64,000 nt of DNA from NCBI RefSeq assembly GCF_014204945.1, contig NZ_JACHMN010000002.1, forward strand, positions 4,053,001 to 4,117,000. Direction: 5' to 3'. This document shows, in pieces, positions 18,409 to 27,110 of this stretch. The DNA is from Allocatelliglobosispora scoriae. GTDB lineage: Bacteria; Actinomycetota; Actinomycetes; Mycobacteriales; Micromonosporaceae. The position numbers were made by a program, and so were the translations under genes. The notes under the pieces were generated by a model. It saw only the letters and a program-made list of their open reading frames with translations, did not search any database and was not told the DNA's origin. Position 1 is the first letter of the stretch, and every line of letters starts with the position of its first letter.

Positions 18409-20049
18409 ATGGGAGACTCAGCGACCGTGCAGGATGCCAAAGCCAGCGCCACCGATGTGACCAACATGGCAGAGTTCGTCCGCCGTGCCGCGCAGTCGGG
18501 TGCCCAACGCCCCGCGCTCCACCACGCCGATCGCGTGATGACGTGGGGCGAGCTCGACGCCGCCGTGGACAGCGTCGCCGCCGGGCTGCGCGGGCTCGGC
18601 GCTCCCGCCTCCGACGGTCAGCCCGCCCGGGTGGCGATCGCCCTGCCCAACATCCCCGAGTTCGCGATCGCGTTCTTCGCCGCGCTCCGCGCCGGGCTCG
18701 TCGCCGTGCCGGTCAACCCCACCTTCACCGCTCCCGAACTTCGGCACGTGCTCGCCGACTCCGGCGCGTCGGTGCTGATCGCCACCGACGGCGTCGCGAT
18801 GACGGTCTCGGGTGTCGCGGCCGAGCTGACGGCGCTCAAGTGGTCTTACACGTGCAGCGGCGAGGGTGCATCCATGCTGGCCAGAGGGCTTGCCCGGGAT
18901 GCCACGACAGCGGTGCCGCCGCCGCTGGCGCCCGCCGGGGGCGAGGATGTCGCGGTGCTGCTCTACACGTCCGGCACCGAGGGGCGGCCCAAGGGCGCGA
19001 TCCTGTCGCACCGGGCGCTCATCGCCAACCATCTCCAGCTCGACGCCATCGAGCCGCCGGTGCTCAGCGCCGACGACGTGGTGCTGCTCGCGCTGCCGCT
19101 CTTCCACGCCTACGGGCTCAACAGCGGTCTCGGTGCGATCGCCTACTACGGCGCGGCCGGGGTCATGCACGAGCGCTTCGACGCCGACGAGACACTCGCG
19201 CTCATCGAGCGCCACGGCGTGAGCGTCGTGGTCGGCGTACCCCCGATGTATGTGGGGTGGACGCAGAGCGACGCCGCCGCGCGGGCCTTGCGCACGGTGC
19301 GGCTCGCGGTCTGCGGCGCCGCGCCGCTCGACCCGGCCGCCGCCAAGCGCTTCACCGCGATCACGGGTCACCAGGTCTTCGTCGGGTACGGGTTGACGGA
19401 GACCGCTCCCGTCGTCGCCTCCACCGTGGCGAGCCCGGTGGCGAAGGTCGGCTCGATCGGGCGCCCCCTGCCCGGCATCGAGGTGCGCCTCGTCGGCGTC
19501 ACCGGCGACATCGTCTGGGAGTCCGACGGCGCGGAGCAGGACGAGCACGCCTCCGACACGCTGGAGACCGAGGCGCCGGACAGCCCCGGCACCGACCCCG
19601 GCGAGATCGTCACCCGGGGCGCCAACCTCTTCTCGGGCTACTGGCCCGACGGCCGGGGCGGTCCCGACGCGGACGGCTGGTGGGCGACGGGCGACGTCGC
19701 CTACGCCGACGGTGACGGTGATCTCTTCCTGGTCGACCGGATCGGCGAGCTGATCCTCGTCAACGGCTTCAACGTCTACCCCCACGAGGTGGAGCTGGTG
19801 CTCGCCGCGCACCCGGGGGTGGCCGAGGCGGCGGTGCTCGGCGCGCCGCACGAGCGGACCGGGCAGACGCCGCAGGCCTACATCGTGCGGGCTCCCGGCA
19901 CCCCGGTGACCGAGGCCGACCTCGTGAAACACTGCGAGCGCAATCTCGCCCGCTTCAAGTGGCCCACGCGATACTCGTTCGTGGCGGAGCTGCCGCACTC
20001 GGCGACGGGCAAGGTGAGAAAGGTCGTGCTGCGCGATGAACGAGCCTAG
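18409..20049 (+). CDS. Long-chain fatty-acid-CoA ligase / AMP-binding enzyme, 546 aa
   Basis: Acyl-adenylate-forming enzyme that activates a carboxylic acid with ATP and loads it on CoA. The P-loop-like motif is LLYTSGTEGRPKGAILSH, motif A5 is GYGLTETAPVV, the hinge region is VDRIGELILVNGFNVYPHEVE, and the C-terminal catalytic lysine is in SATGKVRKVVL. Full length for the family. ATG 18409 is uncertain: a GTG at 18427 preceded by GGGAG is equally good. Its end overlaps the glutaredoxin gene by 14 nt, so they are cotranscribed. Confidence 0.87.
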   Translation: MGDSATVQDAKASATDVTNMAEFVRRAAQSGAQRPALHHADRVMTWGELDAAVDSVAAGLRGLGAPASDGQPARVAIALPNIPEFAIAFFAALRAGLVAVPVNPTFTAPELRHVLADSGASVLIATDGVAMTVSGVAAELTALKWSYTCSGEGASMLARGLARDATTAVPPPLAPAGGEDVAVLLYTSGTEGRPKGAILSHRALIANHLQLDAIEPPVLSADDVVLLALPLFHAYGLNSGLGAIAYYGAAGVMHERFDADETLALIERHGVSVVVGVPPMYVGWTQSDAAARALRTVRLAVCGAAPLDPAAAKRFTAITGHQVFVGYGLTETAPVVASTVASPVAKVGSIGRPLPGIEVRLVGVTGDIVWESDGAEQDEHASDTLETEAPDSPGTDPGEIVTRGANLFSGYWPDGRGGPDADGWWATGDVAYADGDGDLFLVDRIGELILVNGFNVYPHEVELVLAAHPGVAEAAVLGAPHERTGQTPQAYIVRAPGTPVTEADLVKHCERNLARFKWPTRYSFVAELPHSATGKVRKVVLRDERA

Positions 20050-20266
20050 GGTCGGGCTCTACACCAGGTCCGGTTGCCACCTCTGTGAGAACGCGGCGGC
20101 CGAGCTCGACGCGGCGGAGATCGCGTTCACCGAGATGGACATCACAGGTGATCCGGGCCTCGAGGCGGACTACGGCGACCGCATCCCGGTGATCATGCTG
20201 GACGGGCGCGAGCACGGATTCTGGCGCGTGGAAATCGCTCGACTCCGGGCGGACCTCGCCAAGTAA
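20036..20266 (+). CDS. Glutaredoxin-family protein (Rv0508-like), 76 aa
   Basis: Thioredoxin fold of minimal length. The redox motif CHLC lies at the start of helix 1 (YTRSGCHLCENAAAEL), and the cis-proline is in DRIPVIML. Such DUF836/glutaredoxin-like proteins are found next to hem genes in mycobacteria (Rv0508 before hemA), and rex-hemA follow here after one more gene. The partner is unknown. It overlaps the acyl-CoA ligase by 14 nt. Confidence 0.85.
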   Translation: MNEPRVGLYTRSGCHLCENAAAELDAAEIAFTEMDITGDPGLEADYGDRIPVIMLDGREHGFWRVEIARLRADLAK

Positions 20267-20275
20267 TCTGGCCGG

Positions 20276-20914
20276 ATGGCAGCTAAACACCTGGTCTGGG
20301 ACTGGAACGGCACCCTCCTCGACGATCTCCCCCTCGTTGTCACCGCGACCAACGCCGCCTTCGCCAGCATCGGCGGCCCCATCGTCAGCGCGGACGAGCA
20401 CCGCCGTGATTTCCGTCGCCCGATCAGCGACTACTACGGCAGCGTGCTGGGCCGACCGGTCGACGATGCTGAATATCTCGTGCTCGACCGGGCTTTCCAC
20501 GACGCGTACCGGGGCGGGGTCGCCGAGTGCCGGCTCACCGCGGACGCCCTCGCCGCGATGGAGCTCTGGACCGGCTCGCAGTCGCTGCTGAGCATGTGGT
20601 TCCACGCGGAGCTGGTGCCGACCGTGACGAGATACGGCCTGACCAGCTACTTCGCTCGGGTCGACGGGCTGCGGGCGGAGGTCGGCGGCGGTTTCAAGAG
20701 CGAGCACCTCATCGCGCACCTCGCCGAGCTCGGCATCGACGGCGCTGACGCGGTGCTGATCGGCGACTCGATCGACGACGCGGACGCGGCCGCCTCGGTC
20801 GGTGCCCGGTGCATCCTCTACACCGGCGGCTTCACCCATCCGGAGCAGCTCCGGGCCTCGGGTCGGGAGTCCGCCGACTCCCTCGTCGACGCCGTCCGGA
20901 TGGCACTGGCCTGA
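20276..20914 (+). CDS. HAD family hydrolase, phosphoglycolate phosphatase-like, 212 aa
   Basis: HAD subfamily IA. Motif I is LVWDWNGTLLDDL, an uncommon DWNGT variant shared by actinobacterial relatives. A helical cap follows, then motif III lysine in GGFKSEHLIAHL and motif IV LIGDSIDDADAA. Substrate unknown. TAATCT at 20264-20269, which overlaps the stop codon of the preceding gene, lies 6 nt before the ATG, so the gene may have its own leaderless transcript inside the operon. Confidence 0.83.
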   Translation: MAAKHLVWDWNGTLLDDLPLVVTATNAAFASIGGPIVSADEHRRDFRRPISDYYGSVLGRPVDDAEYLVLDRAFHDAYRGGVAECRLTADALAAMELWTGSQSLLSMWFHAELVPTVTRYGLTSYFARVDGLRAEVGGGFKSEHLIAHLAELGIDGADAVLIGDSIDDADAAASVGARCILYTGGFTHPEQLRASGRESADSLVDAVRMALA

Positions 20915-21118
20915 CTCCCGCACCACTTATCGATTCGTGCGCGACCTTCGTCGCCCAGTTGCGGCTTGTGTGGCTCTTTGGTCGATATGGTCGCACGACG
21001 CCGACCCGCCCGATGCAGCCCGTGAGAATGAGGGGAGTCGCTGCCGCGAGGGCATCTCTCGCCGGTCAGCGTCGGGCGGGTGCGCGTTCGCCACGCGGTC
21101 GACGCTCAAGATCGCGAT

Positions 21119-21147
21119 TTGTGCACGTCTTCACAAGCGCATACTCT
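21119..21147 (+). promoter_or_regulatory. Rex operator overlapping the rex-hem promoter
   Basis: TTGTGCACGTCTTCACAA at 21119-21136 matches the Rex operator form, an inverted TTGTG-N6-TTCACAA, as described for Streptomyces Rex. TTGTGC at 21119-21124 can serve as -35 and TACTCT at 21142-21147 as -10, with a 17-nt spacer. The operator therefore covers the -35 and most of the spacer, and bound Rex would block RNA polymerase. The rex ATG is 79 nt past the -10. The rest of the 311-nt gap shows nothing else. Confidence 0.85.
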
Positions 21148-21225
21148 GTTGAAGCGATGGGCCCCGGTAGCACAGCCACAAAGGCGCTATGCAGCCAGGG
21201 GCACGCTTCTTCCGCACGGAGTCTC

Positions 21226-21942
21226 ATGAGTCAGCAGCGATCCGGATCAGAATCCGGACTTACCACCCGCGACGGCGCGGCTCCGGATTTTCCGGATCTG
21301 CCCGAAGCGACGGTGGCACGGCTGCCCGAGTACCTGAGAGCTCTGCATCACCTCGCGGAAGCCGGCCACGACACCGTTTCGAGCGAGGCCCTCGCCGCCG
21401 CTGCGGGCGTCAACTCGGCGAAGCTGCGCAAGGACCTCTCCCACCTCGGCTCCTACGGGACCCGGGGCGTCGGCTATGACATCAGTCACTTGATCGCCCA
21501 GGTCGAGCACATCCTCGGCCTGCACCTGAGCCGCGCCGTCGCCCTCGTCGGCGTCGGCAACCTCGGCCACGCGCTCGCCGGTTACGGCGGCTTCGCCAGC
21601 CGGGGCTTCAAGATCGTGGCGCTCTTCGACGCCGACCCGACCCGCGTGGGCGAGCAGATCAACGGGCTCGACGTGCGGCACATCGACGAGCTCGCCACGA
21701 CGGTCACCACGGAGCGGATCACGATCGGTGTGATCGCCACCCCCGCACCCGCCGCGCAGATCGTGGCGGACCTGCTGGTGAAGGCCGGCGTCACGAGCAT
21801 CCTCAACTTCGCGCCCTGCGTGCTCAACGTCCCCGAGGGCGTCGACGTGCGCAAGGTCGACCTCGCGATCGAGATGCAGATCCTCTCCTTCCACGAGCAC
21901 CGCAAGTCGGCGGCGCTCGCGAGCGGGGAGGCCGCAGCATGA
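21226..21942 (+). CDS. rex: Redox-sensing transcriptional repressor Rex, 238 aa
   Basis: Dimeric repressor that reads the NADH/NAD+ ratio; NADH binding releases it from DNA. The N-terminal winged helix includes VSSEALAAAAGVNSAKLRKD and LGSYGTRGVGYD. The Rossmann domain starts ALVGVGNLGHALAGY. The C-terminal helix (HEHRKSAALA) would swap between subunits. ATG 21226 has GGAG 4 nt upstream. It is first in the operon rex-hemA-hemC-cobA/hemD-hemB and overlaps hemA by ATGA. The operator upstream indicates autoregulation and redox control of haem synthesis, as in Streptomyces. Confidence 0.95.
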   Translation: MSQQRSGSESGLTTRDGAAPDFPDLPEATVARLPEYLRALHHLAEAGHDTVSSEALAAAAGVNSAKLRKDLSHLGSYGTRGVGYDISHLIAQVEHILGLHLSRAVALVGVGNLGHALAGYGGFASRGFKIVALFDADPTRVGEQINGLDVRHIDELATTVTTERITIGVIATPAPAAQIVADLLVKAGVTSILNFAPCVLNVPEGVDVRKVDLAIEMQILSFHEHRKSAALASGEAAA

Positions 21943-23216
21943 ACCTGATCGTCGTCGGCGCCTCCTACCGCAGTGCCTCCGTCTCCCTCCTCGAACGGCT
22001 CAGCGTCCCCGCCGCCGAGCAGGGTGCCGCGCTCTCCGCGCTCGTCGCCGGACAGCATGTCGCCGAGGCCGCGATGGTCTCCACCTGCAACCGGGTCGAG
22101 ATCTACGCCGCGGTCCCCGCCTTCCACGCCGGGCTCGCCGAGATCGTCGCCATCCTCGCCCAGCGGGTCGGCGTCAGCGCCGACACCCTCGCCGAGGGCC
22201 TCTACGTGCACCACGGCGCCGAGGCGGTCAGCCACGTCTTCCGGGTCGCCGCCGGGCTCGACTCGATGGTCGTCGGGGAAGCGCAGATCCTCGGCCAGCT
22301 ACGCGAGGCCTACGCCACCGCCACCGACGCGGGCTCCGCCGGACGCCTCCTGCACGAGCTGCTCCAGCAGGCCCTCCGGGTCGGCAAGCGGGCGCACGCC
22401 GAGACCGGTATCGACGCCGCACCCCGCAACATGGTCACCGCCGCGCTCGGCCTCGCCGGGCAGGTCGCCGGTGCCCGGGCGCTGGTGATCGGCGCCGGTG
22501 CGATGGGCTCGCTCGCCGCCGCCGCGCTCACCCGGGCCGGTGTCGCCTCGCTCGCCATCGCCAACCGCGATCTGCAGCGTGCCGGCCGGCTCGCCGACAA
22601 CTACGGCGCCACCGCGCACGACCTCGCCGACCTGCCCTGGCTGCTGGAGGAGGCGGAGATCGTCGTCTCGGCCACCGCCTCGACGGGCTACGTGCTGACC
22701 CCCGAGGTGGTCAGCGGGCCGCTCACGATCATCGACCTCGCCGTGCCGCGCGATGTCGCGCCCGGCGTCGCCGACCTGCCCGGCGTCACCCTCATCGACG
22801 TCGAGCGGATGGCCGCCCTGCTGGACGGCGAGATCGCCGAGGTCGCCGCCGTCGACCGGATCGTCACCGCCGAGGTCGCCGGGTTCCTCGCCTGGCTGCG
22901 CGGTGCCGAGGTCGGTCCGACCGTGGCCGCGCTGCGCGCCCGCGCCGACGAGCTCGTCGCCGTGGAGCTGGCCCGCCTCAATCGGCGGACCGGCTTCTCC
23001 GACGAGGAGCGGGCCGAGGTGGCGCACGCCATGCACCGCATCGTCCAGCGGTTGCTGCACGAGCCCACGGTCCGCGCGCGGGAGCTCGCCGCCGGGCCCG
23101 ACGGTGAGGCGTACCCCCGGATGTTGCGTGAGCTTTTCGGCCTGGCCGTGCCCGCGGAGACCCGGGTTGACCGAGTGCGTGAGATTTACGGCCCTCAGAT
23201 CGTTGGTGAAGCATGA
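21939..23216 (+). CDS. hemA: Glutamyl-tRNA reductase, 425 aa
   Basis: First committed step of C5-pathway tetrapyrrole synthesis: reduces glutamyl-tRNA(Glu) to glutamate-1-semialdehyde with NADPH. The catalytic cysteine is C50 in STCNRVEIY. The NADPH domain starts ARALVIGAGAMGSLAA, and the C-terminal dimerisation helices are present. Length is normal for actinobacteria. It overlaps rex by four bases and hemC by four bases, so translation is coupled. hemL, the next enzyme, is not in the window. Confidence 0.96.
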   Translation: MNLIVVGASYRSASVSLLERLSVPAAEQGAALSALVAGQHVAEAAMVSTCNRVEIYAAVPAFHAGLAEIVAILAQRVGVSADTLAEGLYVHHGAEAVSHVFRVAAGLDSMVVGEAQILGQLREAYATATDAGSAGRLLHELLQQALRVGKRAHAETGIDAAPRNMVTAALGLAGQVAGARALVIGAGAMGSLAAAALTRAGVASLAIANRDLQRAGRLADNYGATAHDLADLPWLLEEAEIVVSATASTGYVLTPEVVSGPLTIIDLAVPRDVAPGVADLPGVTLIDVERMAALLDGEIAEVAAVDRIVTAEVAGFLAWLRGAEVGPTVAALRARADELVAVELARLNRRTGFSDEERAEVAHAMHRIVQRLLHEPTVRARELAAGPDGEAYPRMLRELFGLAVPAETRVDRVREIYGPQIVGEA

Positions 23217-24172
23217 CGCTAAGGCTTGGCACGCGCGGCAGTGCCCTGGCACTCGCCCAGTCGCAGATGGTCGCCGACGCGCTCACACGCGCGACCGGAC
23301 GGCTCGTCCAGCTCGTGGAGATCGTCACTCCGGGTGATCGCAGCCTGGCCCCGGTGGCGCAGCTCGGCGTGGGGGTCTTCGTCTCGGCGCTGCGCGACGC
23401 GCTCGCCGACAAGGAGATCGACTTCGCGGTCCACTCCTACAAGGACCTGCCGACGGCACCGATGGACGGCCTCGTCATCGCCGCGATCCCGGAGCGGGCC
23501 GACGCCCGTGACGTGCTGATCGCCCGCGACGGGCTGACCCTGGCGGAGCTTCCGGCGGGCAGCACGATCGGTACCGGCGCTGTCCGGCGAATCGCCCAAC
23601 TGCACGGGCTGGGTCTCAGTTTGAACACGGTGCCGATTCGTGGCAATATCGACACCCGGCTACGGAAAGTGACCGACGGCGAGCTGGATGCCGTCGTCCT
23701 CGCCCGAGCCGGCCTCGTCAGGCTCGGCCGAGCCGACGAGATCACAGAGACTTTGGACCCGATGCTGATGCTGCCCGCACCCGCCCAGGGGGCGCTCGCG
23801 GTGGAGTGCCGGGCCGACGATTTGGACCTGATCGAGGCGCTCAGCGTTCTCGATCATCGCGCCACCCGTGCGGCGGTCACCGCCGAGCGGGCTCTACTGG
23901 CGGCTTTGGAGGCTGGATGTTCAGCCCCGGTCGCCGGCATGGCGGAAGTCGCCGACGATGACGACGGCGGCGAAGAGATCTACCTGCGTGGTGCGGTCTT
24001 CAGCGAAGACGGCCAGCAGGCCGTCCGGCTGTCCCGCACGGGCACGCTGGCCGACGCCGAACAGATCGGCCGGCTTCTCGCCGCTGACCTGCTCGAACTC
24101 GGCGCCGACCGCCTCTTCGGACCGACACACGTCGGTTCGGAGGACGAGAATGTACCTGGGAGTGCACGATGA
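23213..24172 (+). CDS. hemC: Hydroxymethylbilane synthase (porphobilinogen deaminase), 319 aa
   Basis: Polymerises four porphobilinogens into hydroxymethylbilane. The N-terminus is LRLGTRGSALALAQ. FAVHSYKDLP contains the catalytic Asp78 region. The dipyrromethane cofactor should attach to C236 in LEAGCSAPV. The cofactor-loop form differs slightly from the classical GGCQVP but is common in actinobacteria. It sits between hemA and the cobA/hemD fusion with four-base overlaps on both sides. Confidence 0.96.
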   Translation: MTLRLGTRGSALALAQSQMVADALTRATGRLVQLVEIVTPGDRSLAPVAQLGVGVFVSALRDALADKEIDFAVHSYKDLPTAPMDGLVIAAIPERADARDVLIARDGLTLAELPAGSTIGTGAVRRIAQLHGLGLSLNTVPIRGNIDTRLRKVTDGELDAVVLARAGLVRLGRADEITETLDPMLMLPAPAQGALAVECRADDLDLIEALSVLDHRATRAAVTAERALLAALEAGCSAPVAGMAEVADDDDGGEEIYLRGAVFSEDGQQAVRLSRTGTLADAEQIGRLLAADLLELGADRLFGPTHVGSEDENVPGSAR

Positions 24173-25749
24173 CCCGCACCCGCAAGGCCCCTGGCCACAT
24201 CGCGTTCGTCGGGGCAGGCCCCGGCGATCCGGGCCTGGTGACCCGTCGCGCCTATGACGCGCTGGCCGAAGCCGACCATGTGATCTTCGATCGGGGCGTA
24301 CCCGAAACGTTGCTCGCCGCCCTGCGCGAGGAGGTGCGCCCGGAGACCGAGTGGTCCCCGGCCGAGGGCGCCTCCGGCGACGTGGCGAAGGTCCTGCTCA
24401 CCGAGGCCCGCGCCGGACGCAATGCCGTTCACCTCGTCGGAGGTGATCCCTTCGGACACGAGTCCGTCGTGCGCGAGGTGCAGGCAGTGGCACGCACCGC
24501 TGTGCGCTTCTCCGTTGTGCCCGGCGTCGGCCAAGCCGCCGGTGTCGCCACCTACGCCGGTGTCCCGCTGCCCGGTGTGCGCACCGCCGCCGACATCGAG
24601 GACATCGCCGACGTCGACTTCACCGCGCTCGCCGCCGGGCTCCGACGGGGCTCCGTCGCGCTCGCCGTCGACGCCGGTGACCTCGCCTCGGTCCGCGACG
24701 GGCTGCTCGCCTCCGGTGTCGAGGGCTCGACCCCCGTCACCATCACCGGCGACGGCACCGGCGAGACGCAGTACACCACGGTCTCCACCGTCGACAGCTT
24801 CGTCGCCGCCGCGCTCGGCTTCACCGGCCGCGCCGTCCTCGCGATCGGCGTCGGCGTGCAGCACCGCGACAAGCTGGGCTGGTGGGAGAACCGCCCGCTC
24901 TACGGCTGGCGGGTGCTGGTGCCGCGCACCAAGGAGCAGGCCGGCGCCATGAGCGAGCGGCTGCGCGCCTACGGTGCCATCCCGTGCGAGGTGCCGACGA
25001 TCGCCGTCGAGCCCCCGCGTACGCCGGCCCAGATGGAGCGCGCGATCCGCGGCCTCGTCGACGGCCGCTACGCCTGGACCGTCTTCACCAGCGTCAACGC
25101 GGTCAAGGCGGTGTGGGAGAAGTTCGCCGAGCACGGCCTCGACGCCCGCCACTTCGGCGGCGTCAAGATCGCCTGCATCGGTGAGCAGACCGCCGACGCC
25201 GTCCGCGCCTTCGGCATCCAGCCCGAGCTCATCCCGGCCGGCGACCAGACCTCCGAGGGCCTGCTCGCCGAGTTCGCGCCGCACGACGAGCTGCTCGACC
25301 CGGTGGGCCGGGTGCTGCTGCCCCGCGCCGACATCGCCACCGAGACGCTCGCCGCCGGCCTCACCGACATGGGCTGGGAGGTCGACGACGTCACCGCCTA
25401 CCGGACCGTCCGGGCCGCGCCGCCGCCAGAGGAGATCCGCAACGCCATCAAGCAGGGCGGGTTCGACGCGGTGCTCTTCACCTCGTCGTCCACGGTGCGC
25501 AACCTCGTCGGCATCGCAGGCAAGCCGCACCAGCGGACCGTCGTCGCGGTGATCGGGCCGAAGACGCACGACACGGCGATCGAATTCGGCCTGCGGGTCG
25601 ACGTCCAGCCCGAGCACGCCAGCGTGCCGGACCTGGTCGAGGCGCTCGCCGCCTATGCGGTGGAGTTGCGGGAGAAGCTGGCCGCGATGCCGGCGAAGCA
25701 GCGGCGTGGTTCCAAGGTGCAGGGTCCGACGGCGCTTCGGTTCCGTTAA
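24169..25749 (+). CDS. hemD: Bifunctional uroporphyrinogen-III C-methyltransferase / uroporphyrinogen-III synthase, 526 aa
   Basis: Fusion of two enzymes. Residues ~10-240 form the SAM-dependent methyltransferase (SUMT/CobA), beginning HIAFVGAGPGDPGLVTRRA with VHLVGGDPFGHE. Residues ~250-500 form the HemD domain (GWRVLVPRTKEQAGAM, FTSVNAVKAVW, FTSSSTVRNLV), which cyclises hydroxymethylbilane with D-ring inversion. The fusion could supply both haem and the sirohaem/cobalamin branch, and sirohaem is needed by the nirB product further along. It overlaps hemC by four bases and precedes hemB by 55 nt. Confidence 0.95.
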   Translation: MTRTRKAPGHIAFVGAGPGDPGLVTRRAYDALAEADHVIFDRGVPETLLAALREEVRPETEWSPAEGASGDVAKVLLTEARAGRNAVHLVGGDPFGHESVVREVQAVARTAVRFSVVPGVGQAAGVATYAGVPLPGVRTAADIEDIADVDFTALAAGLRRGSVALAVDAGDLASVRDGLLASGVEGSTPVTITGDGTGETQYTTVSTVDSFVAAALGFTGRAVLAIGVGVQHRDKLGWWENRPLYGWRVLVPRTKEQAGAMSERLRAYGAIPCEVPTIAVEPPRTPAQMERAIRGLVDGRYAWTVFTSVNAVKAVWEKFAEHGLDARHFGGVKIACIGEQTADAVRAFGIQPELIPAGDQTSEGLLAEFAPHDELLDPVGRVLLPRADIATETLAAGLTDMGWEVDDVTAYRTVRAAPPPEEIRNAIKQGGFDAVLFTSSSTVRNLVGIAGKPHQRTVVAVIGPKTHDTAIEFGLRVDVQPEHASVPDLVEALAAYAVELREKLAAMPAKQRRGSKVQGPTALRFR

Positions 25750-25804
25750 GCGGAGTGGGGCCGCTACTCGTGGCGGCCCACACACCGACCTCAGGAGGGG
25801 CGAG

Positions 25805-26779
25805 ATGCAGATCCGGATGAGGCGACTGCGGCGGACGGCCGCGCTGCGACGGCTGGTCAGCGAGGTCGCGGTCAGCCCGTCCGACCTGGTGCTGCCCCTG
25901 TTCATCCGGGAAGGGCTCGACGAGCCCCGGGCGATCGGGTCCCTGCCCGGTGTCGTCCAGCACTCCCGGGACTCGCTGCGCAAGGCGGTCGTCGAGGCGG
26001 TCCAGGCCGGTGTGGGCGGGGTGATGCTCTTCGGCGTACCGGAGACCCGGGACGCTGTCGGCTCCGGCGGCATCGACCCGGGCGGGGTGCTCAACCGCGC
26101 CATCCGCGACGTCATCGCCGAGGTCGGCGACTCGACGGTCGTCATGTCCGACCTCTGCCTCGACGAGTTCACCTCGCACGGCCACTGCGGCGTGCTGCGC
26201 TCCGACGGCACCGTCGACAACGACGAGACCCTCAAGGTCTACGGCGAGATGGCGCTCGCGCAGGCCGCCGCCGGTGCCCACCTGCTCGGCCCGTCCGGGA
26301 TGATGGACGGCCAGATCGGCTACGTCCGTGAGGTGCTCGACCAGCACGGCCACGCCGATGCGGGGCTGCTCGCCTACGCCGTGAAGTTCGCCTCCGCGTT
26401 CTACGGCCCCTTCCGCGAGGCCGTGGAGTCGCAGCTCGACGGCGACCGGCGCAGCTACCAGCAGGACCCGTCACGCGTCAGCGAGGCGCTGCGCGAGGCC
26501 CGGCTCGACGTGTCGGAGGGCGCCGACCTCGTCATGGTCAAGCCCGGCCTGCCCTATCTCGACGTGATCTCCGCCGTCGCCGCCGAGGTGGACGTGCCCG
26601 TCGCGGCCTACCAGGTCTCCGGGGAGTACGCCATGGTCGAGGCCGCCGCCGAGCGTGGCTGGATCGACCGCGACGCGGTGATGCTGGAGACCCTGACGTC
26701 GCTGCGCCGCGCCGGTGCTCAGATCATCCTGAGCTACTGGGCAGTCCCCGCGGCAAGACTCCTCCGCGAGCGCTACTAG
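25805..26779 (+). CDS. hemB: Porphobilinogen synthase (delta-aminolevulinic acid dehydratase), 324 aa
   Basis: Condenses two 5-aminolevulinates to porphobilinogen. The Schiff-base lysines lie in AVKFASAFYGPFREA and LVMVKPGLPYLD. The metal-site segment is SDLCLDEFTSHGHCGV, where the middle cysteine of the zinc type is replaced by Asp (Cys-Asp-Cys). ATG 25805 is set by GGAGG a few bases upstream; a longer frame from 25655 would overlap the previous gene. It is last in the rex-hem operon, and a long palindrome follows. Confidence 0.95.
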   Translation: MQIRMRRLRRTAALRRLVSEVAVSPSDLVLPLFIREGLDEPRAIGSLPGVVQHSRDSLRKAVVEAVQAGVGGVMLFGVPETRDAVGSGGIDPGGVLNRAIRDVIAEVGDSTVVMSDLCLDEFTSHGHCGVLRSDGTVDNDETLKVYGEMALAQAAAGAHLLGPSGMMDGQIGYVREVLDQHGHADAGLLAYAVKFASAFYGPFREAVESQLDGDRRSYQQDPSRVSEALREARLDVSEGADLVMVKPGLPYLDVISAVAAEVDVPVAAYQVSGEYAMVEAAAERGWIDRDAVMLETLTSLRRAGAQIILSYWAVPAARLLRERY

Positions 26780-26794
26780 CCCTCCGCGCCGTCA

Positions 26795-26872
26795 AATTCG
26801 CGTTGATCAAGGGAAGACTCACCATGTCGGGTGTCCGATATGCGGCGAGTCTTCCCTTGATCAACGCGAATT
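26795..26872. repeat. Palindromic element family 2, copy 1, between convergent genes
   Basis: Perfect 26-bp arms at 26795-26820 and 26847-26872 (outer end AATTCGCGTTGATC, inner end GAAGACTC) enclose a 26-nt loop. It lies between the stops of hemB and the FmdB gene, so it could terminate transcription from both sides. A second copy with identical arms and a loop 22/26 identical in inverse orientation is at 42017-42108. Confidence 0.9.
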
Positions 26873-26879
26873 AGGGCTG

Positions 26880-27101
26880 TCAGCTGCAGCAGCCTCCGCC
26901 GCAGCAACCGCCGCCGCCGGCAGGGGCGGGGACGCCTGCGCCGGTGCTGCCGGCCCGGCCGGAGCTGCCCGCCGTCGTCAGGAGCTTCACCGTGTCGGAG
27001 TGCCCGTCCGGGCACAGCGCCGGCTCGGTGGCGGCCTCCATCGGACGGTCGACATCAAAGGTGTCACCGCACGCGCGGCAGCGGAACTCGTACCTCGGCA
27101 T
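26880..27101 (-). CDS. FmdB-family zinc-ribbon protein, 73 aa
   Basis: Starts MPRYEFRCRACGDTFDVDRP, the FmdB putative regulatory zinc ribbon: CxxC at residues 8-11 and a second knuckle CPDGH near 30. The C-terminal ~25 residues are Gly/Pro/Ala-rich and end in the cysteine-rich GGGGCCGGGCCS, a tail common among actinobacterial members. Function is not established for the family. It lies 9 nt downstream of the GNAT gene stop, so the two may be cotranscribed. Confidence 0.85.
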   Translation of the reverse strand: MPRYEFRCRACGDTFDVDRPMEAATEPALCPDGHSDTVKLLTTAGSSGRAGSTGAGVPAPAGGGGCCGGGCCS

Positions 27102-27110
27102 GGGTGAAGG

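Noticed and set aside
20915-21225. N-terminal extension of Rex or a small gene upstream
   Set aside because: The in-frame extension back to 20809 crosses the end of the HAD gene and the Rex operator and promoter. ATG 21226 has a Shine-Dalgarno and matches the usual Rex length.
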